In this document: in pieces, positions 25,401 through 33,607 of the stretch
Numbering within the stretch: the stretch's first letter is position 1
How the letters are laid out: each line of letters opens with the position of its first letter
From: 40CM-2-70-7 sp035505915
GTDB lineage: Bacteria > Gemmatimonadota > Gemmatimonadetes > Gemmatimonadales > GWC2-71-9
Assembly (NCBI GenBank): GCA_035505915.1
Contig: DATJQI010000072.1
Span: forward strand, 1 to 56,828
Direction: 5' to 3'
DNA length: 56,828 nt
Made by a program: the position numbers and the translations under genes
The notes under the pieces: generated by a model
Told to the model about the DNA's origin: nothing
What the model saw: the letters and a program-made list of their open reading frames with translations, nothing else
The model's database searches: none

Positions 25401-26088
25401 TCTGTGGCTGGAAGAGGCCACCGCCGACGCGGCGACGGAAATCTGGGCCCGGGCGATCTACGGATTGCCGTGGAAGGGTGACGGCACGTACGCGAACACC
25501 GTGTACTGCGACGTTCGACCGGGGTTCCCCAACTGCGGGGGACGCCCGTTCGCCATGTTCGCGAACTTCGAGGAGCTGTACGCCTTCGCGCTCGCCCACG
25601 ACTCGACGTCGACACTCGGTCCGGAATCTCCGACGGATGGCGCGTTTCTCGGCGGCGGATGGTTCCTGCTGCGCTGGACGCTCGATCAGTATGCCGGGTC
25701 CGAGAGCGCGTTCTTGCGGCAACTGACCACGTCCCCGACTACCGGAGTCGGCAATCTCACGGCCGCCGCCGGACATCCAATTGCCGAAATCCTCCCGCCT
25801 GCCCTGCTGGCGCTCCGTCTCTCGGGATCGCCGCAGCCCGGAGCCCCTCGTTTCCCCTCCTGGAACCTGCCCGACGTGTTCAACGGAATGGCGGCGGACT
25901 TTCCGGGTACGTTCGGAGCGCAGCCGGTTGCGGAGCACGCGGACGGCGACCCCGTCCCCCCCGTGCCGGGAGGCAGTTTCATGATCTTCGACCAGGGTGG
26001 CGTGCAGAACACGCTCGTGCAGGTTACCGGCCCCGGCGGCGTGGCCCTCCCCGGAACCGTCAGCGTCTTCCTCTTCACGCTCCCGTAG
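22474..26088 (+). CDS. Large surface protein: Ig-like (BIG2/TIG) repeats plus gluzincin-type HExxH domain
   Basis: 1204 residues. An N-terminal hydrophobic segment (LAGILGAWLLGILAAGAIVS) ends near a cysteine (STLTCSDM) that could be lipidated, although the lipobox is poor. Several bacterial Ig-like domains follow to about residue 560 (for example WSVSDSIKASVTIAGLVTDK and WRSSNPAVATVDSRGHVVSL), then an IPT/TIG-like segment (PSPLVAGSVGTIHGSGF). The C-terminal third holds HEAKH (His956, Glu957, His960) with LEEATAD about 20 residues later, the zinc-ligand layout of a gluzincin metallopeptidase. It may be a cell-surface or secreted protease. I do not recognise a named family. It follows kinase 3 after 77 bp. 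Confidence 0.75.
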   Translation: MECVPRRGPVARLAGILGAWLLGILAAGAIVSTLTCSDMVKPTGPADSTGTPPPGDTTGTPHPASVVVVTPVHDSLLLGETLQMRAAVIDSQGDTLKGATVDWSVSDSIKASVTIAGLVTDKAPGSFVVYAQSGSAVGGAFMNGSFPAAGILLPDSIVMRRYDSVQVFGLVVSASGTPVAGHVIAWSTPDTSLLAVNAAGVLTPRGTGRARLRAASGAVIDSTVVRIVPEPVAIVQISSSGAALYVGIPDTFVATPVDAKERPVGGALVAWLSRDTTVLRVVADTAHPGVGIATTINRGVTWLVATSGPAMDSVFLSVDRLITDWRFDPDTLIMAAGTWVLPIALGRDTTGVAHVYGPVTPVIPLDTAILSFDSRGVYALKPGVGRITGMVYGDYPIRDTAVVIVRNSALERITWGAQGDVSNYTTFAIQVMVTDSAGRALPPKRVIITSSDTSILYFSDTLYNNLVRDTTIQVQARHFGAARLTARTDSATGVTGLSVIEVRPYRVTLVPDSLTTAIGDTSVIGVSAMGTDGNSYQYPLSWRSSNPAVATVDSRGHVVSLGGGVALITGTTGSVTGNATVVVRSAGAPVVSAVTPSPLVAGSVGTIHGSGFTAVPGADTMSLEGVGTTAIAATDSTITFQLPPGSAFVCDSVHNTELVISSGGRYLTTVAPFTPAVVVPVNLNGPTALSAAQARCLEVNQAGSLDVLVDITNTGTDPTQAVQVQALQTVLAHPAPPRASPPRPAGAIPAGMPGVDLPTALSGHHLDLVRSNRAVLRQLGSPLAGLIAARASRPALSASAQVNGIAEFRIPQIEYPDFCSRYVSVGARLAYEGQHIRIFEDTMTYLRGQADAAYAAVGQQFDALMWNVLTANFGNPLALDSLLDRSGKVSLLLSPVVNSYGAGGFTVACDLYSEADAPSSNTGEVIYGEVPLVPGLGYQSLTVQAWQWAFPGVLIHEAKHLTAYAERISRREGPEDLWLEEATADAATEIWARAIYGLPWKGDGTYANTVYCDVRPGFPNCGGRPFAMFANFEELYAFALAHDSTSTLGPESPTDGAFLGGGWFLLRWTLDQYAGSESAFLRQLTTSPTTGVGNLTAAAGHPIAEILPPALLALRLSGSPQPGAPRFPSWNLPDVFNGMAADFPGTFGAQPVAEHADGDPVPPVPGGSFMIFDQGGVQNTLVQVTGPGGVALPGTVSVFLFTLP

Positions 26089-26144
26089 GCCGCTGGGCCG
26101 GCCCGCTCCTAGGGACTCCCCCTCCCGCGGTAGATTCCTCTCTC

Positions 26145-27136
<992 letters not shown>

Positions 27137-27140
<4 letters not shown>

Positions 27141-27943
27141 GCGCCCGCGTCTGGGCCCGCCGCTACGGCGCCCTGATGCGGAACGCCTGGATGGTGGACC
27201 TCCAGTACCGGGCGTCGATCGTGCTCTGGGTCCTCTGGGGCGTGATGGAGCCCGCCATCGCCCTCGGGATCTGGTGGTCGATCGCCGGAACCGGGTCGGT
27301 GGGCGGCTACACCCGCACCGATTTCGCCCGGTACTTCTTCGCGCTCACGCTGATCAACCAGCTCACCATCGCCTGGGACTCCTGGTACCTGGACCGCTGG
27401 ATCCGCGAGGGTGACCTGAACTTCAAGCTCCCCCGGCCCCTGCACCCGGTCCACGAGGCGATCGCGGACAACATCGCCTACAAGGCGCGGAGTGCCGGGA
27501 CCCTGCTCCTCATCTGGGTCATCGTGTCCGTCGCCTGGCCCGTGGTCCGCCTGCCGTTCGCGCCGAAGACCTTCGCCGTCACCGCCGTCGCCGTCGTGCT
27601 CGCGGCGATGCTGCGGTTCCTCATCAGCTTCACCACCGGGCTCCTGGCGTTCTGGACCACGCGCGCGACGTCGATCATGGAGCTGCACGCCGGCATCTCG
27701 CTCTTTCTCGCCGGCCGGATCGCGCCCCTCTCGCTGCTGCCGCCGGTGGTGGCGGGCGTCGCGAGCTGGCTCTGGTTCCCCTACATGCTGGCGTTCCCGG
27801 TGGACGTTCTCACCGGCGCCACGACGGGACCCGCGGTCTGGGCCGGCTTCCGGGGCCAGCTGATCTGGATCGCCATCTGGCTCGTCCTCTGCCGTACGGC
27901 GTGGAAAGCGGGGATCAAGCGCTACGGAGCGGCGGGCGGATGA
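27137..27943 (+). CDS. ABC-2 type permease (DUF990-like), first
   Basis: 268 residues from a GTG that overlaps the ATPase stop. About six membrane helices are visible, among them ASIVLWVLWGVMEPAIALGI, the AGTLLLIWVIVSVAWPVV stretch and IWIAIWLVLCRTAWKAGI at the end. The central motif WYLDRWIREGDLNFKLPRPLHP is characteristic of this permease type, where a conserved amphipathic segment precedes the third helix. It forms a heterodimeric channel with the next gene product. Confidence 0.88.
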
Positions 27944-28743
27944 GAGGGCCCGGCCGCTCCCGGCCCGCCGCCGTGCTCGGCGCCCTGTGGAAGCTGAACG
28001 CCGCGGAAGAGCTGCAATACCGGGCGAATTTCGTGGCGTCGTTCGCGAGCACCGTGTTCTACCTGTTCACGGCCCTGCTCACGCTCGATCTGTTCTTTTC
28101 GCACGCGACGACGCTGGGCGGATGGGATTTCTGGGAGGTCGTGGTGCTCCTGGGCGTGTTCAACGCCCTGTCCGGCCTGGTTGAGGCGATCCTCCGCCCC
28201 GGCATCGGCGATCTCGCGGCGCAGGTGCGGTCCGGCAACCTCGATCTCGTCCTCTCCCGGCCCGTCGACGCCCAGGTCTTCGTGTCCTTCCGGCACCTCG
28301 ACCTCTGGCGCTTCACCGACATTCTCCTGGGACTCGGCGTCTCCACCTACGCGCTCCTCCACCTCGGCCGCTTCCCGGGCGCGGGCCGGATCCTGGTCTT
28401 TCTCGTGACCCTCGTGGCCGCGGCGTTCGTGGTCTACGCCATCTGGGTGATCCTGATGAGCCTCGCCTTCTGGTTCGTCTCGGTCGAGAACATCGCGACC
28501 CTCTTCGACGCGGTGTTCGAAGGGGCGCGGTACCCCGTGTCCGCCTATCCGGCGGCCCTGCGGTTTCTCTTCTTCTACCTGTTGCCGATCGCCTGGACCA
28601 CCACCATCCCGGCCTCGGCTTTGACCGGCCGGCTGAGCCTGGCCACGGGGATCGTGGCGGGATTGGTGGGCGTGGGGGCGCTGGTTTTTTCGAGACTGCT
28701 GTGGCGGGCGGCGATCCGGCGGTACACGGGGGCGAGCTCGTAA
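27940..28743 (+). CDS. ABC-2 type permease (DUF990-like), second
   Basis: 267 residues, ATGA overlap with the first permease. Helices include NFVASFASTVFYLFTALLTL, the LLGLGVSTYALLHLG region, VYAIWVILMSLAFWFVSVEN, and LATGIVAGLVGVGALVFSRL near the end. Its IGDLAAQVRSGNLDLVLSRP motif corresponds to the amphipathic motif of its partner, as expected for a heterodimer. It is the last gene of the 26145-28743 operon and is followed by a repeat hairpin. Confidence 0.88.
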   Translation: MRGPGRSRPAAVLGALWKLNAAEELQYRANFVASFASTVFYLFTALLTLDLFFSHATTLGGWDFWEVVVLLGVFNALSGLVEAILRPGIGDLAAQVRSGNLDLVLSRPVDAQVFVSFRHLDLWRFTDILLGLGVSTYALLHLGRFPGAGRILVFLVTLVAAAFVVYAIWVILMSLAFWFVSVENIATLFDAVFEGARYPVSAYPAALRFLFFYLLPIAWTTTIPASALTGRLSLATGIVAGLVGVGALVFSRLLWRAAIRRYTGASS

Positions 28744-28747
28744 CTGA

Positions 28748-28816
28748 AGGTGCCGGGTGTCAGGTGCCGGGTGTCAGGGCAGGCCCTGAAGCCCTGGCAC
28801 CCGACACCCGGCACCT
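28748..28816. repeat. Tandem 14-mer with inverted third copy (intergenic hairpin)
   Basis: AGGTGCCGGGTGTC occurs twice in tandem (28748-28761 and 28762-28775), and its exact reverse complement GACACCCGGCACCT lies at 28803-28816. The inner segment also pairs (CAGGGC with GCCCTG). It lies between the convergent ABC permease and GIY-YIG genes, so it can serve as a bidirectional terminator. The tandem-plus-inverted form resembles a REP-like intergenic element rather than a simple terminator. Confidence 0.7.
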
Positions 28817-28821
28817 GAGCA

Positions 28822-29145
28822 TCACTTCTGCCACACCCCGTATCCATCCGCCCGGAGCTCCCGCGCCAGCACTCTCTCCATCCGTTCCGCCTCCTTCCGG
28901 GTTAACGGGTTCAGGCCCGCGTAGAGGTCGGGCCGGAGCCTCACGCCGTACTCCCGCACGTAGCGGTTGTCCTTCACGCCGTATTTGTGGCGCTCGAAGC
29001 GGATCTCGGGGGTGAGGCCGGTCATGCCCACGTAGAGCAGGGGCTTCTCGGACGAGCGGTCGGGATTGGCGCGGCGGAACTTCGCGTGCGTCCAGACGGC
29101 GGGGTCGAGCTCGATGACGTAGACGTGATGCGTCTTGCGGGGCAT
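28822..29145 (-). CDS. Small GIY-YIG nuclease-like protein
   Basis: 107 residues. HHVYVIELD (Tyr9) and PLLYVGMTG (Tyr38) correspond to the GIY and YIG strands, with Arg49 and His53 in the helix PEIRFERHKYG, and Glu90 in MERVLAREL in the position of the metal-binding Glu. Such stand-alone domains may nick DNA, but several small relatives have no known activity. The ATG directly follows the stop of kinase 4 (TAAATG), so the two genes are very probably cotranscribed and coupled, an odd partnership. Confidence 0.65.
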   Translation of the reverse strand: MPRKTHHVYVIELDPAVWTHAKFRRANPDRSSEKPLLYVGMTGLTPEIRFERHKYGVKDNRYVREYGVRLRPDLYAGLNPLTRKEAERMERVLARELRADGYGVWQK

Positions 29146-31848
29146 TTACCGCCCCAGCTTCCCCTTCAAGTCCGAGAACCAGTGATCGACCCACACGACC
29201 TCGGGCGTGTGCTCACCGCCGCGGCCGATCAGGAAGTAGAACGTGCTGCCGTCGGGGCTGACGTCATACGCCTGGTGAAACTGGTCGAGGATGAACAGCG
29301 AGGGGGAGACCGTGAAGAGAGAGGTGGTCTGGGTCACGGCGAACGTGGGGCCGAGCGCCACCCGCGCCGCCATCATGCGGGGGCTCGGATCGAGGTAATA
29401 GATCTCCCGTCCGTCGGCGGACCAGCGTGGTTCGATCCCGCCGCCGTTCGACACCTGCCACCGGCCGCCGTTGGTGTTGGGGAAGGGCCGGACGTACACC
29501 TCCAGATTGCCGGACTCGTTCGACGTGTACGCCAGCCAGTGCCCGTCGCGGGACAGTGCCGGCTGCAGCTCGGTGAAGGGCGTGGCCACGAGGTCGACGG
29601 GAGTGCTGTCACGGCCCGGCTGGACCCCGACCACGTCCCCGGCGCCGCCGGCTCCGTTGTCGGTGCGGAGGATGAGCCAGCGTCCGTCGTGCGACCAGTC
29701 CACCTCCTGCACCGGGCGCGAGAGCCGGGCCAGAAGCCGGTCGCTCCCGCTGCCGTCCGCGGGCCTGGCGTACACCGCGTTGCCCGCCCCGCTGGACGAA
29801 AAGGCACTCGAACCTGTGGAATCCCTGATGAACGCGACGGCGCGGCCGTCGGGCGACCACTCGGGGCGCCGGTCGGCGTTGCCGAAGGAGAGCCGGGTGG
29901 CAGGTCCCCGGGCCACGGACCGCACCCAGATGTTGAGCGCTCCCCCGACGCCGACGCCCAGGGCCAGTTGGCGGCCGTCCGGTGACAGGGCGAGGGAGTT
30001 GAACTCGCCGTGCCAGGTCGTGTCGAGGAGCGACACCGCCCCGGTCCGGGCTACCCGGGCGACCTCCACGTCGTTCCGGGACGAAGTGCCCGACACGTAG
30101 ACCAGGGTTCCCGAGCGGGAGATGTCGAGGAGCGGGGGTCCGGCGCCCTGGCTCAGCGTCACCGCCTGAAGCACCGGGATCGCGGAGCCCGTCATCCGGA
30201 GGTGGCTCAGGTCGAACGGGGCCGCGAAGCCCGCGCCGTCGCGCTGCACGTACAGGAGGTGCCCGTCCGGGAGATACCAGGCGCCCGCTACGTTGCTGAG
30301 CAGGAGCGTCTGCTTCCCGGTGCGGAGATCGAGCACGTGCATGCCCATGGTGACGCATTGGGAGCCGCAGTACTGGAAGAGCACGCCGCGCGCGCCCGGA
30401 AGCGCCACCGGCTCGCCGATGCCGCCGCCGGTCAGCGTGGTATCGTGCAGGACCACGGTGCTGGGCCCGCCCGCCGCTTCCACCCGCCGGAGCTCGGTGA
30501 GATTGCTCGCGACGTACACGAGGGTATTGTCGTCGAGCCAGGCCACGCCGCCGAACCCGCCGGCCACCGAGTCGGCCAGGGTCACCGGGGCGCCGCCCAG
30601 AAGCTGGGCCTTCTTGAGGTGTCCGTCGGCCACGAACGCGATCCATTTCCCGTCGGGGGAGAAGACCGGGTTCTGGGCTCGGGCGGTGCCCTGAATGACG
30701 GTGGCGTGCAGGTCACCGGGGCGTTTCACCCACAACAGGAAGTCGGGGACCCCGCTCTTGAAGACGATGGTGGATCCGTCCGGCGACACGGCGAACGATG
30801 GGGCGGCGACGTAGAGGGGGACGCTGTCGCTCAGCTGCACGTAATGCCAGCTCGCGGGCTGGCGCCCCGCCGCGCGCGCGGCGAGCCAGCCCCAGATGCC
30901 GGCGCCCAGTCCCAGAACGGCGAGCCCCGCCGCGATCCAGGTCGCCCGGTTCGCCGGCAGCGCGGGTGCCTTCATCGCGACGCTGCGCGCCCGCGTGACC
31001 GGGACCGTCGCGCCGGGCCGGTGCAGCGCCTCCGCGAATTGGGCCGCCGAGGAGAACCGATCCGCGGGCAGCTTCTCGAGCGCCGTGAACACGGCGTCTT
31101 CCACGTGGGGCGGCACGGTGCGCCGCTGCAGCGTGATCGACCGCGGCTCTTCGGTGAGCACCCGCGCCACGATGGCCTGCGCCGTGGCGCCGGTGAAGGG
31201 CGGCTCCCCGGTCAGCATCTCGTAGAGCACGCAGCCGAGGGCGTAGACGTCCGCGCGTCCGGTGATCTCGCGCTCGCCCATCGCCTGCTCGGGCGCCATG
31301 TAGTGGGGCGTGCCCAGGCTCATGCCGGTTTCGGTGAGCCGGGTGCCGCCGCCCGCGGAGCTCGCCGCGAGGGCGATCCCGAAGTCGGCCACGAGCGCCG
31401 CGCCGTCGTGGAGCAGGATGTTCTCGGGCTTGATGTCGCGGTGGACCACGCCATGCCGGTGGGCGTAATCGAGGGCGCCCGCGACTTCGGTGGTGATCCG
31501 GACCGCGTCCTCGATGGGCAGCTGGCGCTCGCGGTTCATCCGCTCGCGCAGGGATTCGCCTTCGACGTACGGCATCACATAGTAGATGACCCCGTCCGCT
31601 TCGCCCGAATCGTGCAGGCCGAGGATGTGCGGGTGCTGGAGATTGGCGGTGAGGCGGATCTCCTTGAGGAATCGCTCCCCGCCCAGAATTGCCGCGAGCT
31701 CGGGCCGCAGAACCTTGAGGGCCACCGGCCGGTCGTGCTTCAGGTCGTGCGCGAGGTACACGGTGGCCATGCCGCCGGCGCCGAGCTCCCGGTCGATCCG
31801 GTAGTGAGCGGCGAGGGCGGCGGTGAGGTGGGCGCGGGGGTCGGTCAT
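29146..31848 (-). CDS. Receptor-type Ser/Thr protein kinase 4, PD40 beta-propeller
   Basis: 900 residues. The start is the ATG at 31848; the longer frame upstream runs through the divergent DUF456 gene and is a shadow. GAGGMATV (23-30), Lys45, HRDIKPEN (Asp138) and DFG (155-157) are intact. A membrane helix at about 310-330 (WIAAGLAVLGLGAGIWGWLA) leads to a periplasmic propeller with VSPDGSTI, FSPDGKWI, LSPDGRQL and WSPDGRAV repeats. CATCTTTGCCCCGCG sits before the ATG, the same block as before kinases 1 and 2. Translationally coupled to the GIY-YIG gene. Confidence 0.92.
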   Translation of the reverse strand: MTDPRAHLTAALAAHYRIDRELGAGGMATVYLAHDLKHDRPVALKVLRPELAAILGGERFLKEIRLTANLQHPHILGLHDSGEADGVIYYVMPYVEGESLRERMNRERQLPIEDAVRITTEVAGALDYAHRHGVVHRDIKPENILLHDGAALVADFGIALAASSAGGGTRLTETGMSLGTPHYMAPEQAMGEREITGRADVYALGCVLYEMLTGEPPFTGATAQAIVARVLTEEPRSITLQRRTVPPHVEDAVFTALEKLPADRFSSAAQFAEALHRPGATVPVTRARSVAMKAPALPANRATWIAAGLAVLGLGAGIWGWLAARAAGRQPASWHYVQLSDSVPLYVAAPSFAVSPDGSTIVFKSGVPDFLLWVKRPGDLHATVIQGTARAQNPVFSPDGKWIAFVADGHLKKAQLLGGAPVTLADSVAGGFGGVAWLDDNTLVYVASNLTELRRVEAAGGPSTVVLHDTTLTGGGIGEPVALPGARGVLFQYCGSQCVTMGMHVLDLRTGKQTLLLSNVAGAWYLPDGHLLYVQRDGAGFAAPFDLSHLRMTGSAIPVLQAVTLSQGAGPPLLDISRSGTLVYVSGTSSRNDVEVARVARTGAVSLLDTTWHGEFNSLALSPDGRQLALGVGVGGALNIWVRSVARGPATRLSFGNADRRPEWSPDGRAVAFIRDSTGSSAFSSSGAGNAVYARPADGSGSDRLLARLSRPVQEVDWSHDGRWLILRTDNGAGGAGDVVGVQPGRDSTPVDLVATPFTELQPALSRDGHWLAYTSNESGNLEVYVRPFPNTNGGRWQVSNGGGIEPRWSADGREIYYLDPSPRMMAARVALGPTFAVTQTTSLFTVSPSLFILDQFHQAYDVSPDGSTFYFLIGRGGEHTPEVVWVDHWFSDLKGKLGR

Positions 31849-31855
31849 CGCGGGG

Positions 31856-31863
31856 CAAAGATG
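31856..31863 (-). promoter_or_regulatory. CATCTTTG element upstream of kinase 4
   Basis: On the minus strand CATCTTTG lies with its core 9 nt before the ATG at 31848, a one-base variant of the TATCTTTG blocks at 4471 and 16986. The 69-bp gap to the divergent DUF456 gene must hold both promoters. Confidence 0.35.
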
Positions 31864-31917
31864 CCTTGAGGGGCCCGCTGCCGTAACCCCGTGACGGTCC
31901 GTACCGTAGGTTCCTTC

Positions 31918-32424
31918 ATGGACCACACTCTGCTGGTCGTTCTGCTCATCGTGTGCTGCGCGGTAGGTCTGGGGCTGATCGCCCTGGGTCTGCCCGGCAT
32001 CTGGGTGATGGTGACCGCCGTGGTCGCGTACGGGCTGGTCACGAAGTTCGTGGGCGTCGGCGTGGTCACGCTGGTCGTCACCGTCGGGCTCGCGCTCCTC
32101 TCCGAAGTGGCCGAGGCGTGGCTGGGGTTCGGGCTGACGAGGCGCTACGGGGGATCGAAGCGCGCGGGGTGGGGGGCGCTCCTGGGCGGCCTCGTGGGAG
32201 CGGCGGTGGGCGTGCCACTTCCGCTGGTGGGCAGCATCGTCGGGAGCCTGGTGGGCGCCTTCGCCGGCGCGGTGCTCTTCGAATACGCCGGCCACGGCGA
32301 TGAGGACCTGGCCGTCCGCGCGGGCTGGGGCGCGCTCCTCGGCCGGGTCGCCGCGACCGCCACCAAGATCGCGCTGGGTCTCGTGATCACGGTCCTGGCC
32401 GTGATCGGGGCCCTGCGGGGCTAG
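31918..32424 (+). CDS. DUF456 family membrane protein
   Basis: 168 residues, strongly hydrophobic with four to five membrane helices and glycine-rich loops (WGALLGGLVGAAVGVPLP, GSIVGSLVGAFAGAVLFEYA). The GLIALGLPGIWVM start and the glycine zipper-like repeats match DUF456. Function is not established. ATG at 31918 chosen over the 31891 frame start because it leads straight into the first helix; a TAGGTT element lies 5 nt before it. Its TAG stop is shared with the convergent toxin gene through a CTAG palindrome. Confidence 0.8.
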   Translation: MDHTLLVVLLIVCCAVGLGLIALGLPGIWVMVTAVVAYGLVTKFVGVGVVTLVVTVGLALLSEVAEAWLGFGLTRRYGGSKRAGWGALLGGLVGAAVGVPLPLVGSIVGSLVGAFAGAVLFEYAGHGDEDLAVRAGWGALLGRVAATATKIALGLVITVLAVIGALRG

Positions 32425-32834
32425 CCCGGCACCACCCCGAAGCCGGCGACCTGGAAGTGCCGGTCGAGCGCCAGCGCGTCCCGGATCCGCCGGTCCTTCA
32501 TCACCGAGAAACTCACCGCGTCCGTGTAGGAGAACCTCTGGTCCCGGAAGGGCTCGAGCCACTCGCCCACGGCCCGGGCTTCGAGCTCGGGGTCACTCGG
32601 GACTACGAGGTTTGGCGCCGCCCGGACCGCGCGGACGAATTGGAGCGCCGGCTCGCGGCCGGTGCGGCGCAGGAGAAGCGCGTGGGTCTCCGCGACCACG
32701 AGGTTCGTGGTGACCAGGCGCGCGCCGTCCGCGAGACGCTCCCGGAGCGCCGCGGCGGCGGCCCCGTGCGCGGGCTCGTCGACCACCGCGATGGCGTACC
32801 AACCGCTGGTGTCGACGAACAGCTCCCCACTCAC
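32421..32834 (-). CDS. PIN-domain toxin, VapC-like
   Basis: 137 residues, the usual size. The PIN acidic residues are in place: Asp8 in FVDTSGW, Glu49 in VVAETHALL, Asp105 in SYTDAVSF and Asp124 in LALDRHF. VapC toxins are magnesium-dependent ribonucleases that cut tRNA or rRNA and stop growth when not bound by antitoxin. The GTG start overlaps the antitoxin stop (GTGA), the normal antitoxin-first order. The protein shows no missing key residue, so it is probably active. Confidence 0.9.
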   Translation of the reverse strand: MSGELFVDTSGWYAIAVVDEPAHGAAAAALRERLADGARLVTTNLVVAETHALLLRRTGREPALQFVRAVRAAPNLVVPSDPELEARAVGEWLEPFRDQRFSYTDAVSFSVMKDRRIRDALALDRHFQVAGFGVVPG

Positions 32835-33130
32835 CGGTTCCGCACCCAGGAGCCCACTTCCCCCTCGGCCAGATGGCGATCGTGGGTCTCCGCGACACCT
32901 TCGGACGGGGCGGCGGGATCCCGCGCGATTCCGATCAGGCGGAGCGCCGGATGACCCTCCGGGTCCCGCAACTCCCGCTCGAGGGCGAGCAGGGCCTGCC
33001 GCACCACCGCCGACTTGGTGGTCGCGAGGCGCGTGACCAGCCAGTCCAGGCGGGCTCTCTCCTCGCGCTCCAGGTAGACTTGGAGCGGCTCCCCGATCCG
33101 TGCAGGCTTCTTGTCATGCTTTGAAGACAT
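32831..33130 (-). CDS. Ribbon-helix-helix antitoxin, VapB/CopG-like
   Basis: 99 residues. ATG at 33130, since a longer frame upstream crosses the promoter. Residues about 15-52 (PLQVYLEREERARLDWLV and onward) have the beta-strand then two-helix pattern of ribbon-helix-helix proteins, which bind DNA as dimers through the paired N-terminal strands. The C-terminal half is acidic and loosely folded, as expected of the toxin-neutralising tail. The promoter with a palindrome in its spacer lies just upstream, so the antitoxin or the complex probably represses its own operon. Confidence 0.82.
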   Translation of the reverse strand: MSSKHDKKPARIGEPLQVYLEREERARLDWLVTRLATTKSAVVRQALLALERELRDPEGHPALRLIGIARDPAAPSEGVAETHDRHLAEGEVGSWVRNR

Positions 33131-33136
33131 GACATT

Positions 33137-33165
33137 ATGATATGTTAACATGACACACAGGTCAA
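33137..33165 (-). promoter_or_regulatory. Sigma-70-like promoter of vapBC-like pair, leaderless
   Basis: On the minus strand TTGACC (33165-33160) and TATCAT (33142-33137) are separated by 17 nt. Only six bases lie between TATCAT and the ATG at 33130, so transcription should begin at or next to the start codon. ATGTTAACAT (33142-33151) is a perfect 10-bp palindrome in the spacer, a likely operator. The region is AT-rich unlike its surroundings. Confidence 0.75.
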
Positions 33166-33247
33166 CCGATCCGCCGGTCGACGTAGTATTGGACATGCGC
33201 CGGTTGCTGCTCACCCTCCTCCTCCCCGCGGACGTTCCCACCGAGCG

Positions 33248-33607
33248 ATGGTAGAAGAGTGCGTCAACATCGGCCCGCGCGAGCGGCGCCGGCGTTTGGC
33301 CTTCGGCCTGGTGTTCGGGCTCGCGGGGCTCGCGGGCACGGCCGCGCTCCTTTCCCACGGCGCGCCGCGCCCCTACCGCGCGCTGTTGTTCGTGCCCTTC
33401 TGGGTCTCCGCGATCGGGTGCTTTCAGTACCTCGACAAGACCTGAATCCGCCTCGCGGCGCGCGGTCTGCGCGACCTGGACGATGGCCCGCATCCGGTGG
33501 ACGATCCGGCGCAGTTGCGGCAGCTCCAGCGGCAGGCGCTCGGCGTGCACATCAAGGCGCTGGCGGCGGCGCTCCTGGCGACGGCGGCCGTCTACCTCCT
33601 CGCCTGA
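33248..33607 (+). CDS. Candidate selenoprotein: small membrane protein with in-frame UGA (Sec66)
   Basis: ATG at 33248 opens MVEECVNIGPRERRRR, two membrane helices (about 18-37 and 44-60), then FQYLDKT and a TGA at 33443-33445. The same frame continues 53 codons, IRLAARGLRDLDDG onward, to a TGA at 33605 and ends in a third helix. 49 of these 53 codons end in G or C. Remembered homologues, unverified, read KTCVALAARG at this place, so the UGA replaces a conserved cysteine. A hairpin right after it resembles a bacterial SECIS. If UGA is read as stop, a 65-residue protein results; a nonsense mutation is the main alternative. The last 16 bp overlap the convergent regulator gene. Function of the family is unknown. 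Confidence 0.65.
33457..33476 (+). promoter_or_regulatory. SECIS-like hairpin after the in-frame UGA
   Basis: CGCGC (33459-33463) pairs perfectly with GCGCG (33469-33473) around the loop GGTCT, and two more GC pairs can form below a bulged A. Counting the U of UGA as 1, the loop GGUCU occupies 22-26, followed by GC at 27-28. As I remember the E. coli fdhF SECIS, it has GGUCUGC at the same places. The loop starts with G residues and lies 18 nt past the UGA, inside the range known for bacterial SECIS elements. Confidence 0.65.

Noticed and set aside
28748..28816. Insertion sequence remnant
   Set aside because: No transposase fragment or target duplication; the hairpin alone does not show an IS.
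33248..33445. A complete 65-residue protein ending at the UGA
   Set aside because: Possible, but the coding pattern continues unbroken for 53 codons beyond the UGA and ends in a membrane helix, so a plain stop does not explain the sequence.
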